Source: Owenia fusiformis
Lineage: Eukaryota; Annelida; Polychaeta; Sabellida; Oweniidae
DNA length: 64,000 nucleotides
Direction of reading: 5' to 3'
NCBI GenBank assembly: GCA_903813345.2
Contig: CAIIXF020000001.1
Coordinates: 55,695,885-55,759,884 of the forward strand
This document shows positions 1-12,300 of the stretch, one piece after another; within the stretch, counting starts at the first letter, position 1, and the number at the start of each line of letters is the position of its first letter. The position numbers and the translations under genes were made by a program. The notes below the pieces were generated by a model. That model did not search any database and was not told where the DNA came from. It was given only the letters and a program-made list of their open reading frames with translations.

Positions 1-312
1 AGATATGAGGGGTGGACTGGTATATACCCAGTATGTGTCTTACATCTTTGTTGAGGTCTATTAGAGAGCAATATGAAGGAAATGTCTTACCTGTTTGGCA
101 AGATCCAAGAGGGCTATATGAGGGGTGGACTGGTATATACCCAGTATGTGTCTTACATCTTTGGTGGGGTCTAAGCGAGCAATATGAGGGAAATGTCTTA
201 CCTGTTTGGCAAGATCCAAGAGGGCTATATGAGGGGTGGGCTGGTATATACCCAGTATGTGTCTTACATCTTTGTTGGGGTCTAAAAGAGCAATATGAGG
301 CAAATATCTTAC
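1..312 (-). repeat. 111-bp minisatellite copying the end and donor of an IPO13 exon
   Basis: Just after the IPO13 exon ending at 313, a unit of about 111 bp is repeated (ATATG landmarks at 3, 116, 227, 338; the unit nearest the edge is 2 bp longer). Read on the minus strand, each unit repeats about 50 nt of the exon end (ending GCCAAACAG) followed by GTAAGA, so donor-like sites occur at 312, 201 and 90 with identical spacing. Two units stay in frame with the exon; the third is closed by TAA. The array continues past the left edge. The true exon end is probably 313, where the family resemblance stops, but use of the inner donors cannot be excluded. Confidence 0.85.
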
Positions 313-3300
313 CTGTTTGGCTAGATCCAAGAGGGCTATATGAGGGGTGGACTGGTATATATGAGCAATCAACTGGCAGGTTTGTAGTGACAATGGTGCA
401 AATGCATCCATCAAAGTCCTTATTGCACGTTTTAAGATTTCACAAACACACTGAAACATAAAAGTAAATTGCTTATGTATCTCAAATAAAAAAGTGTACA
501 AAAACGTATTCATACTACAAAAAAGAAAATGAAGAAAATATTCGCTTTGGTATAAAATTAAAATTGAATATGTAATACCTCGACAACTCCTACATCGAGA
601 CTCCACTTCACCATGAGTGATTGGAGAACGGGGAACAGATCTTGTAAAATAACTAGAATCTAAAAAAAAGAATTTTTTACATTTTGGTTATGTAAGAAAT
701 ATATTTTAAGAAAAATGCACATTGCTTTGTTATTTGAAATTAAATTCATTTTCCAGTTTTTCGAAATCAATTCTTTTTGCATAAAATGAAATAAATTATT
801 CCAAGCTTGCTTTATTGAGTCATGATATTCCAACACTACTTATTTACAAATGTCACTTCGTGAGCTGTAAAACCACAAGCTGTAATTTATATAAATACCA
901 CAGCATCAAATAAATATCACTTCATGAAATATGAAATAGTGACAGTAACCAAGTGCTCAATGTAATGGCAATTAAGTTCAAACTGTAGATGCTTTGAATC
1001 AATAGGATGGAAAGATTGTGCTTTATTATCTTGCTGGAATTTCTGACCATACTGGCTGGCAGGACTCAAGGATTTCTGTTAACTCATATGAAAGAACCAG
1101 ATGAAATAAGATTAGTTGATGGTGCGTCTAACAGAGAAGGTATGAGGCCAATAATAACATATAATTTTGTTTTATTTTTGAGGAAGACCTCACAAGTCTT
1201 TCACATACATATATCATATGACACAGGTATTCCCAGAAATACAAGAAAATGTATGCTTTATTATTTAGTAACCTAAATTACTTTAATAATTTCAGTAAAA
1301 CCTGTCTAAGTGGAACACCTTTGGTACCTCTAAAAGTGTTCCAATTGGGAGGTGTTCCACTTATAGAGGTTCATTAAACATTAAGTCAGTGGGTCTTAGG
1401 ACTCTGAAAAGTGTTCCACTTAGAGAGGTGTTCCACTTCTAGAGGTGTCCCACTGTAATTTATTCTTTACTTCATTTTCTTCTTTAAAGGCAGAGTCGAG
1501 GTGAATATGAATGGAACATGGGGGACATTGTCAGGAAAATTAATATTTGAGCCATTATATTTTCCAAAAAAGAACACCCGTGAAGCATTAAATGAAAAGA
1601 AAATACAAACGTTCCGATACATCTGCAGAAGATTAGGGTTTCCTGACTACCTGGCAAGAGATGGAGGCTTTAAATATGGTCCTGGCAGTGGACCAATATA
1701 CATATTACGTCAAGATTTCATTAACAGGACTAAATTTTATGCTGAGGACTGCTTCAAACGTTTTTATTATAGTAGTACCATATGCTTGCATAAGTATGAT
1801 TTAAGTATATCGTGTGCACCAATGAAGACCCCAGACTTTGATTGGAAGATTGACAATGCTACTCAGCTGCTATTGGTCCACAGAAATCAGAGCTGGGGCA
1901 CAATTGAGCGACCTTATTGGTACATTTTTAACATTAAAGGAAAAATATACGAATATATAAACAGACATATTGTCTGTAAAACGCTTCGTCCGAAAATGAC
2001 TGAAACAGAGAGTATTGAAAATGTGACATTTGCAGTTATTCACGTACCAAGCCAACCAGAGCAGTATCTCCCTGCTTCCATATGTACAAAACATCCAAGA
2101 AAAAACCTTTGCTCTTTCAAAATAAGAAGACAAACAGAGTTTAATATTGAAAACTATAAAACAACTGTCATAATGGACTGTCAGCAGGAAATACCAAAGA
2201 GGATAATGAAGAAAGAGTTGCGACAATGTGTGACTGTATCTGGCCCAAAACAGTATTACAGACCTGGGATGAAAGAAACATTTAAATGCCCTCATTTCTA
2301 TGACATTCGATCATTAAATATTACCCATGCTACACCTTATGAAGTCTTTGGTGATGAAAACTTTTGTGATAGCATACCAACTAACACATGCATCAAGAAA
2401 TACACTGGACAATATGCATATGACGGAGTTGATAAATATGTAGCATATGTCACAGAGAAATGCAAAGAGGGCAGAATATGTTACAGTTTTGAGCTTCATC
2501 AACAAAGATACCTGTATAAAACATGCGAGAATGAAGATCACTTAGCTCGTATTGTCACATATGAATGTGTTCCAGTGAGCAATTGGACTCAGAAGATTGT
2601 TTTCTATGGCTTTCAAAAGACAGGAAAAATACATATGCATTATGAAAGGACAGAAGTGATATCGAATCCTCCACTACACGACTGGTTTATAACTGATTTA
2701 AATGGAAAAAGCATGAAACAGGTGGCCCAGATGATAGCGTGCGATCAATTTAAAGTCAAAAGAGCTCCCATACACTATGCTGCACATCCAGGACCCGAGA
2801 TCTCATTTCCCTATCTCCTTCTACCAGTCTGGGGAGTCTACCTAAAATGTAGTCCATTTGCAAAGTCGTTGAGTGATTGTTCGATGGAACAATTGGATAA
2901 GGAGAGAAGAGAAATGATCAAACAGAGAAGCAGGCGATACCAAAGGACACACAGGTTTTTCAAAACAGGATACAAGTGTGAAGAAGATACACTAGAGCCA
3001 GAGCTGGAATCATGTGCATCAACAAGCGGAGGTATTTTCACAAATAAAAATTTGCAAGAAATTAAGATTGCAAGCAATATTACAGAGGTCCCCATAGGTG
3101 CATTTGACAAGATGATGATCAGTCAAAGGTTAAATCTTAAATATAAGGTCATATTAAAACTCCTGGCAAATTGCAGATAATGTTAAAAAAAACTGATCAA
3201 TTTGAAAAATCAATTTTTCAAAGGTTACTGAAGGTCAACCAACTCCTGAGACTTTGTAAATGATCTTTAAAAATATATAATAATTCTGCAATAATTGGAT

Positions 3301-6300
3301 TTATGAAATTATAAACAGTTTGTTGAGGGGAGTAGTACATATGAAAGTATAGAAAAAATGAAGTAAGAATGATCCATCCCCTGGACAAAGATCACATGAC
3401 TGATGTCAAGGTCACAAGGTAACTGGGACTTTCATTATTCCACTGAACTTCAAAGAAGTATGACTACTGAAAACAACCCACAACCCACCCTTGAACCAAG
3501 AAATTTAGGGTAAAATAGATAATAATTGAACATATTAAGGTAAGCCAAACAATAAAATATCTTTAGGACGTATGCCCCACCTTAATTTAATAAGAATCAA
3601 TAGATGATTAGCCTAATTAAGCTAATTAAGGGATGTTTCTAAATAAGTTATGAAACATATCCCTTTAATTAGGCCAATTAAATTATTATTTAATTGTACT
3701 TATTAGGCTCCCTGACAGCAAACTGTTAGAATCAGAATAAATATTTTTTAACCATTTTTAACCTTCAATATCTCAAAATCTTGGAAAAATGTGTAAATGG
3801 TAAAAGGCTATCACTAATAGAATACTAATAGCTGTCTGTATATAAAATTTCAACCAAAAATATTGATTTGTAGTTTAAAACTTTGAGAAGCTTAGATAAC
3901 AAACTTGATGACCTTAACATTTTCAAACTTCAATAGGCCTTCTATGAATAAGCTGACTTTTGAATCTAAATAATCAATTTGAAAAATCAACTTTTTGACC
4001 TTTTGAAGCTCAAATCTAAGGTCAGATTTTAACTCTTGTGACTTTGTAGATGCTTTTTCAAAAATGACCTATTTTTACCATTTTTTGACGTCAAATATCT
4101 CAAAAGCAGTAAAGATTTAATGCTGACATATAGTGAGCAATTTGTAGAGAATGCTTAAAAATAAATTCATCGCAATAATGAACTTTAAGGACAAACTTAC
4201 CAAAATAGATTTGGCTTAGATTTTGACATTGACCTAGATATGAACTCCCGACAAGATATTTTATTTTTGCAACATTTGCATATAGCATACTGGCAGCCTG
4301 AGGTTTGTAGTTTTATTGTTCCATTCATAATTTCATACATATAGATAAAATTAGTACCGTGGGTACTGGGCTCACATGGTATAATTTTTTGCTGATTTTT
4401 TGTTACAAAATTATTTCAAGCCATCTGTCTCTCAGTCAATTAAAATGGCTGAAAAAAAAACGGATATAATTTTTTGCCAATAATTTGTAACAAAATTATT
4501 TCATACAACTACTCTTTACAGTGACATGGCTTTTTGCAATGCATGACACCTGAAATTATTTGTAAAGCTAGCAAATGGGCCAAAATTGAATTTCGCGAGA
4601 CAAAAATGGCGACCATTTTGAAATCAGGCAAGCTTTTGAACCAGGAGTCATAGGGGAGTTTTTTGTATTGATGTTGAACAAAAATAACTTGAAACTGGAC
4701 TCCTATCGACAGAGGTTTTAAGCAAATTGTCCAAAAGAGGATTTCGCGAGACAGATGGACAAATCAATGTTAACTAAAATGGCTCCTACATCGACACTCC
4801 ACTTCACCATGAGCGATTGGAGAACAGGGAACAGATCTTGTAAGATAACTAGAATCTAAAAAAACAAATTTTTACATTTTGGTTATGTAAGAAATATGTT
4901 TTAAGAAAAATGCACATCGCTTTGTTATTTGAAATTAAATTCATTTTCCAGTTTTTCAAAATAAATTCATTTTGCATAAAATGAAATAAATTATTCCAAG
5001 CATACTTTATTGAGTCATGATATTCCAACACTACTAATTTACAAATGTCACTTCGTGAGCTGTAAAACCACAAGCTGTAATTTATATAAATACCACAGCA
5101 TCAAATAAATATCACTTCATGAAATATGAAATCGTGACAGTAACCAAGTGCTCAATGTAATGGCAATTAAGTTCAAACTGTAGATGCTTTGAATCAATAG
5201 GATGGAAAGATTGTGCTTTATCATCTTGCTGGAATTTCTGACCATACTGGCTGGCAGGACTCAAGGATTTCTGTTAACTCATATGAAAGAACCAGATGAA
5301 ATAAGATTAGTTGATGGTGCGTCTAACAGAGAAGGTATGAGGCCAATAATAACATGTAATTTTGTTTTATTTTTGAGGAAGACCTCACAAGTCTTTCACA
5401 TACATATATCATATGAAACAGGTATTCCCAGAAATACAAGAAAATATATGCTTTATTATTTAGTAACCTAAATTACTTTAATAATTTCAGTAAAACCTGT
5501 CTAAGTGGAACACCTTTGGTACCTCTAAAAGTGTTCCAATTGGGAGGTGTTCCACTTATAGAGGTTCATTAAACATTAAGTCAGTGGGTCTTAGGACTCT
5601 GAAAAGTGTTCCACTTAGAGAGGTGTTCCACTTCTAGAGGTGTTCCACTGTAATTTATTCTATACTTCATTTTCTTCTTTAAAGGCAGAGTCGAGGTGAA
5701 TATGAATGGAACATGGGGGACATTGTCAGGAAAATTAATGTTTGAAAAGAACACCCGTGAAGCATTAAATGAAAAGAAAATACAAACGTTCCGATACATC
5801 TGCAGAAAATTAGGGTTTCCTGACTACCTGGCAAGAGATGGAGGCTTTCAATATGGTCCTGGCAGTGGACCAATATACATATTACATCAAGATTTCATTA
5901 ACAGGACTATATTTTATGCTGAGGACTGCTTCAAACATTTTTATTATAGTAGTACCATATGCTTGCATAAGTATGATTTAAGTATATCGTGTGCACCAAT
6001 GAAGACCCCAGACTTTGATTGGAAGATTGACAATGCTACTCAGCTGCTATTGGTCCACAGAAATCAGAGCTGGGGCACAATTGAGCGACCTTATTGGTAC
6101 ATTTTTAACATTAAAGGAAAAATATACGAATATATAAATGGACATATTGTCTGTAAAACGCTTCGTCCGAAAATGACTGAAACAGAGAGTATTGAAAATG
6201 TGACATTTGCAGTTATTCACGTACCAAGCCAACCAGAGCAGTATCTCCCTGCTTCAATATGTACAAAACATCAGAGAAAAAACCTTTGCTCTTTTAAAAT

Positions 6301-9300
6301 AAGAAGACAAACAGAGTTTAATATTGAAAACTATAAAACAACTGTCATAATGGACTGTCAGCAGGAAATACCAAAGAGGATAATGAAGAAGGAGTTGCGA
6401 CAATGTGTGACTGTATCTGGCCCAAATCAGTATTACAGACCTGGGATGAAAGAAACATTTAAATGCCCTCATTTCTATGACATTCGATCATTAAATATTA
6501 CCCATGCTACACCTTATGAAGTCTTTGGTGATGAAAACTTTTGTGATAGCATACCAACTAACACATGCATCAAGAAATACACTGGACAATATGCATATGA
6601 CGGAGTTGATAAATATGTAGCATATGTCACAGAGAAATGCAAAGAGGGCAGAATATGTTACAGTTTTGAGCTTCATCAACAAAGATACCTGTATAAAACA
6701 TGCCAGAATGAACATCACTTAGCTCGTATTGTCACATATGAATGTGTTCCAGTGAGCAATTGGACTCAGAAGATTGTTTTCTATGGCTTTCAAAAGACAG
6801 GAAAAATGCATATGCATTATGAAAGGACAGAAGTGATATCGAATCCTCCACTACACGACTGGTTTATAACTGATTTAAATGGAAAAAGCATGAAACAGGT
6901 GGCCCAGATGATAGCGTGCGATCAATTTAAAGTCAAAAGAGCTCCCATACACTATGCTGCACATCCAGGACCCGAGATCTCATTTCCCTATCTCCTTCTA
7001 CCAGTCTGGGTAGTCTACCTAAAATGTAGTCCATTTGCAAAGTCGTTGAGTGATTGTTCAATGGAACAATTGGATAAGGAGAGAAGAGAAATGATCAAAC
7101 AGAGAAGCAGGCGATACCAAAGGACACACAGGTTTTTCAAAACAGGATACAAGTGTGAAGAAGATACACTAGAGCCAGAGCTGGAATCATGTGCATCAAC
7201 AAGCGGAGGTATTTTCACAAATAAAAATTTGCAAGAAATTAAGATTGCAAGCAATATTACAGAGGTCCCCATAGGTGCATTTGACAAGATGAAGATCAGT
7301 CAAAGGTTAAATCTTAAATATAAGGTCATATTAAAACTCCTGGCAAATTGCAGATAATGTTAAAAAAAACTGATCAATTTGAAAAATCAATTTTTCAAAG
7401 GTTACTGAAGGTCAACCAACTCCTGAGACTTTGTAAATGATCTTTAAAAATATATAATAATTATGCAATAATTGGATTTATGAAATTATAAACAGTTTGT
7501 TGAGGGGAGTAGTACATATGAAAGTATAGAAAAAATGAAGTAAGAATGATCCATCCCCTGGACAAAGATCACATGACTGATGTCAAGGTCACAAGGTAAC
7601 TGGGACTTTCATTATTCCACTGAACTTCAAAGAAGTATGACTACTGAAAACAACCCACAACCCACCCTTGAACCAAGAAATTTAGGGTAAAATAGATAAT
7701 AATTGAACATATTAAGGTAAGCCAAACAATAAAATATCTTTAGGACGTATGCCCCACCTTAATTTAATAAGAATCAATAGATGATTAGCCTAATTAAGCT
7801 AATTAAGGGATGTTTCTAAATAAGTTATGAAACATATCCCTTTAATTAGGCTAATTAAATTATTATTTAATTGTACTTATTAGGCTCCCTGACAGCAAAC
7901 TGTTAGAATCAGAATAAATATTTTTTAACCATTTTTAACCTTCAATATCTCAAAATCTTGGAAAAATGTGTAAATGGTAAAAGGCTATCACTAATAGAAT
8001 ACTAATAGCTGTCTGTATATAAAATTTCAACCAAAAATATTGATTTGTAGTTTAAAACTTTGAGAAGCTTAGATAACAAACTTGATGACCTTAACATTTT
8101 CAAACTTCAATAGGCCTTCTATGAATAAGCTGACTTTTGAATCTAAATAATCAATTTGAAAAATCAACTTTTTGACCTTTTGAAGCTCAAATCTAAGGTC
8201 AGATTTTAACTCTTGTGACTTTGTAGATGCTTTTTCAAAAATGACCTATTTTAACCATTTTTTGACGTCAAATATCTCAAAAGCAGTAAAGATTTAATGC
8301 TGACATATAGTGAGCAATTTGTAGAGAATGCTTAAAAATAAATTCATCGCAATAATGAACTTTAAGGACAAACTTACCAAAATAGATTTGGCTTAGATTT
8401 TGACATTGACCTAGATATGAACTCCCGACAAGATATTTTATTTTTGCAACATTTGCATATAGCATACTGGCAGCCTGAGGTTTGTAGTTTTATTGTTCCA
8501 TTCATAATTTCATACATATAGATAAAATTAGTACCGTGGGTACTGGGCTCACATGGTATAATTTTTTGCTGATTTTTTGTTACAAAATTATTTCAAGCCA
8601 TCTGTCTCTCAGTCAATTAAAATGGCTGAAAAAAAAACGGATATAATTTTTTGCCAATAATTTGTAACAAAATTATTTCATACAACTACTCTTTACAGTG
8701 ACATGGCTTTTTGCAATGCAAGACACCTGAAATTATTTGTAAAGCTAGCAAATGGGCCAAAATTGAATTTCGCGAGACAAAAATGGCGACCATTTTGAAA
8801 TCAGGCAAGCTTTTGAACCAGGAGTCATAGGGGAGTTTTTTGTATTGATGTTGAACAAAAATAACTTGAAACTGGACTCCTATCGAGAGAGGTTTTAAGC
8901 AAATTGTCCAAAAGAGGATTTCGCAAGACAGATGGACAAATCAATGTTAACTAAAATGGCTGAAAAAAAAAAAAAAAACGGATATAATATTTTGCCGATT
9001 TTTTGTAACAAAATTATTTCATACAACTACCTTTTACAGTGACATGGCTTTTTACAATGAAGGATAGCTGAAATTATTTGTAAAGCTAGGAAATAGGCAA
9101 AAAGTGAATTTCGCGAAACAAGAATGGCAACCATTTTGAAAATAGGCAAGCTTTTGAACCAAGAGTCATAGGAGAGTTTTTTGTATTGATGTTGAACAAA
9201 ATTAACTTAAACCGGGAATCCTATCGACAGAGGGTTTAAGGTAAATGGTCCAAAAGTGGATTTTGCGAGACAGATGGACAAATCAATGTTATCTAAAATG

Positions 9301-12300
9301 GCTGAAAATAAATAAATGGATATAATTTTTCGCTGATTTTTTGTAACAAAATTATTTCATACATCTACTCTTTACATTGACATGGATTTTTACAATGTAG
9401 GACACTTTAAATTATTTGTAAAGCTAGGAAATGGGTCAAAAGTGAATTTCGCGAGACAAAAATGGCGGCCATTTTGAAAATAGGCGAGCTTTTGAACCAG
9501 GAGTCATAGGGGAGTTTTCTGAATTGATGATGAACAGAAATAACTTAAAACAGGAATCCTATCGACAGAGGTTTTAAAACGTGCCACAGAAAGTGGATTT
9601 CGCGAGTCAGATAGATAAATCAATGTTAACTAAAATGGCTGAAAATAAAAAAATGGATACAATTTTTCGCTGATTTTTTGTAACAAAATTATTTCATACA
9701 ACTACCCTTTACATTGACATGGATTTTACAATGTAGGACACCTGAAATTATTTGTAAAGCTAGGAAATGGGTCAGAAGTGAATTTCGCGAGACAAAGGTG
9801 ACGGCCATTTTGAAAATAGCCGAGCTTTTGAACCAAGAGTCATAAGAGAGTTTTTTGTATTGATGTTGAACAAAAATAACTTAAAATGGGAATCCTATCG
9901 ACAGAGGGTCTAAGGTAAATGGTCCAAAAGTGAATTTTGCGAGACAGATGGACAAATCAATGTTAACTAAAATGGCAGAAAATAAATAAATGGATATAAT
10001 TTTTCGCTGATTTTTCGTAACAAAATTATTTCATACATCTACTCTTTACTTTGCAATGGATTTCTACAATGTAGGACACTTGAAATTATTTGTAAAGCTA
10101 GGAAATACGTCAAAAGTGAATTTAGCGAGACAAAAATGGCGGCCATTTTGAAAATAGACGAGCTTTTGAACCAGGAGTCATAGGGGAGTTTTCTGAATTC
10201 ATGTTGAACAGAAATAACTTCTGCCACTGTTATTGACAGAAAGTGGATTTCGCGAGTCAGATAGACAAATCAATGTTAACTAAAATGGCTGAAAATAAAA
10301 AAATGGATACAATTTTCCGCTGATTTTTTGTAACAAAATTATTTCATATATCTAATCTTTACATTGACATGGATTTTTACAATGTAGGACACCTGAAATT
10401 ATTTGTAAAGCTAGGAAATGGGCCAAAAGTGAATTTCGCGAGACAAAAGTGACGGCCATTTTGAAAATAGGCGAGCTTTTGAACCAGGAGTCATAGGGGG
10501 GTTTTCTGTATTGATGTTGAACAGAAATAACTTAAAACAGGAATCCTATCGACAGAGGTTAGCTAGGAAATTGGCTAAAAGTGAATTTCGCGAGACAAAA
10601 GTGACGGCCATTTTGAAAATAGGCGAGCTTTTGAACCAGGAGTCATAGGGGGGTTTTCTGTATTGATGTTGAACAGAAATAACTTAAAACAGGAATCCTA
10701 TCGACAGAGGTTTTAAAACGTGCCACTATTGTTGACGGACAGACGGACAGACAGACGGATGGACGGACAGACAGATGGACAAGTGAGTGATTGCAAAAGC
10801 TCACCACGTGAGCTAATAATGTGACATACCAAATTGTATATTGTTATACTAATAGTTATTCATTGTTTCAGGATTAATGTGTGAGAGTGGTTATACTAGA
10901 GGACTCATTCCAGATGTATGCTGTGGTTGTAGGAAAAACTTCAAAGACCCAATTACACTGTTCATTAAAACTTGGGGAAGTTTATCACTTGCAGCAAGAA
11001 GTCTGTGTATTAAAGAAGCATGTTTGGATGAACGATGCAAACAAGACCATATAGATCAAGAGTTTATTAATACCTACTACGGCTCATGGATATGGTTTTC
11101 TTAAAACATTATAGTCAATTAAGGTGTTATGGACATAAAATCACGGTGATCATTTGTTTATTGACCATTATTCAGACTTTCATATAATAAAAAAAGGTTG
11201 TTTCCAAGATGGAATTATTTTAACAAATTGGTGATCAGATGGTCAATGGACCATTTTATACCTCCATAAAACTCATAGTCAATTTGCAAGATTTATGTCT
11301 CAAGTAGGCTAAATGCCACTTTTGAAGTAAAGGTCTTAAAATGGTTGTACATACAGGTTGTTGCTGTTGGTTGCTCCATTCAGGTGGGGGCGATCCATCA
11401 GTTTCCCTGTCTGTATTGAGAGATGTGAATAACCATGACAACAGGCCTAACTTCATTAGAATTGCATTCTTTCCTGCAACGCTTGGCTACAAGTGTATAA
11501 CAAAGACAAAAGATTAAATGGTGAAACAAAATATATAGGAGGAACAACAAAAGATAGAGTGGAGTTCAAAGTAAGATTTGGAAAAATTGTCAAAAAATAT
11601 TTTCAATACAATTTTCAATTTTCAGTATATTTTACAAACACCATCTATGGCTTCTAATTCCTTTCTAGTGCAGTCATGATATTAAAAAATTCATGTATAT
11701 GTACAATAGAAGCTTTCTTTGTATGAGGTTACTTGTCTGTGTGTCTTGGGAATTCCTGAACAATATACCATAAGCAATATTTCTCTGGGTGTAAAATTAA
11801 TGGATGACGTACATGTATACATCAGTTTGATATGGCAGGAATTGCAAACTAAAACATCCATGAGAAAGTGGTTGAATTGGGTGGAATGAAAAAATGTCAC
11901 TTCCTTTCCCCATTTTGAAAAATACCTTACCTAACAAGAATAAGGTTAAAAACTAATCCAAAATGAATGTACAGGTAAAAACAATATACAAATACACTAA
12001 TTCAACATGGCCTGAACCATACCTGTTGCTCAATGAGTAACTTCAATGACTGTATATGTGGTGCCAGTAAGGTGTTGAGGTAGGACATCATGTCTGAGAC
12101 AGGGAGGATGGAGACAGTGTAACCAACGGACACCATGAGACGCACAGCATCCCTGGGCTATAAAAGAAAACATAAGTTTTACTTGTTACACAGTAAGGTT
12201 AAATTGCTATGTTATGAAGCATTTTAACAAAACAGTAAAAGAAGGCATTTTACACCACCTTCGTTAGAAATACATTAGAATCCAACAGGACTCAGTATCA

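Larger units (their letters stand above)
586..8961 (+). repeat. 4.2-kb tandem duplication (two units)
   Basis: Unit 1 is about 587-4782 and unit 2 about 4783-8961, offset by 4195 bp in most places and 4177 bp after an 18-bp deletion in exon 2 of unit 2. Each unit holds a piece of an IPO13 exon, the SRCR-like gene with its TATA box, and a 1.6 kb 3' flank ending AACTAAAATGGCT. The junction shows only about two bases of microhomology (CT). Confidence 0.92.

Noticed and set aside
12-461. 149-codon plus-strand ORF with internal repeats
   Set aside because: It is the antisense of the IPO13 exon and its minisatellite; the 111-bp period keeps several frames open.
4783-4855. alternative functional IPO13 exon
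   Set aside because: The donor and last eight exon bases are missing, and no nearby replacement donor keeps the frame.
10735-10785. GACGGACA tract as a telomere-like or regulatory satellite
   Set aside because: It is the end of a dispersed repeat family and appears the same way at 16018 and, in reverse, near 45415.
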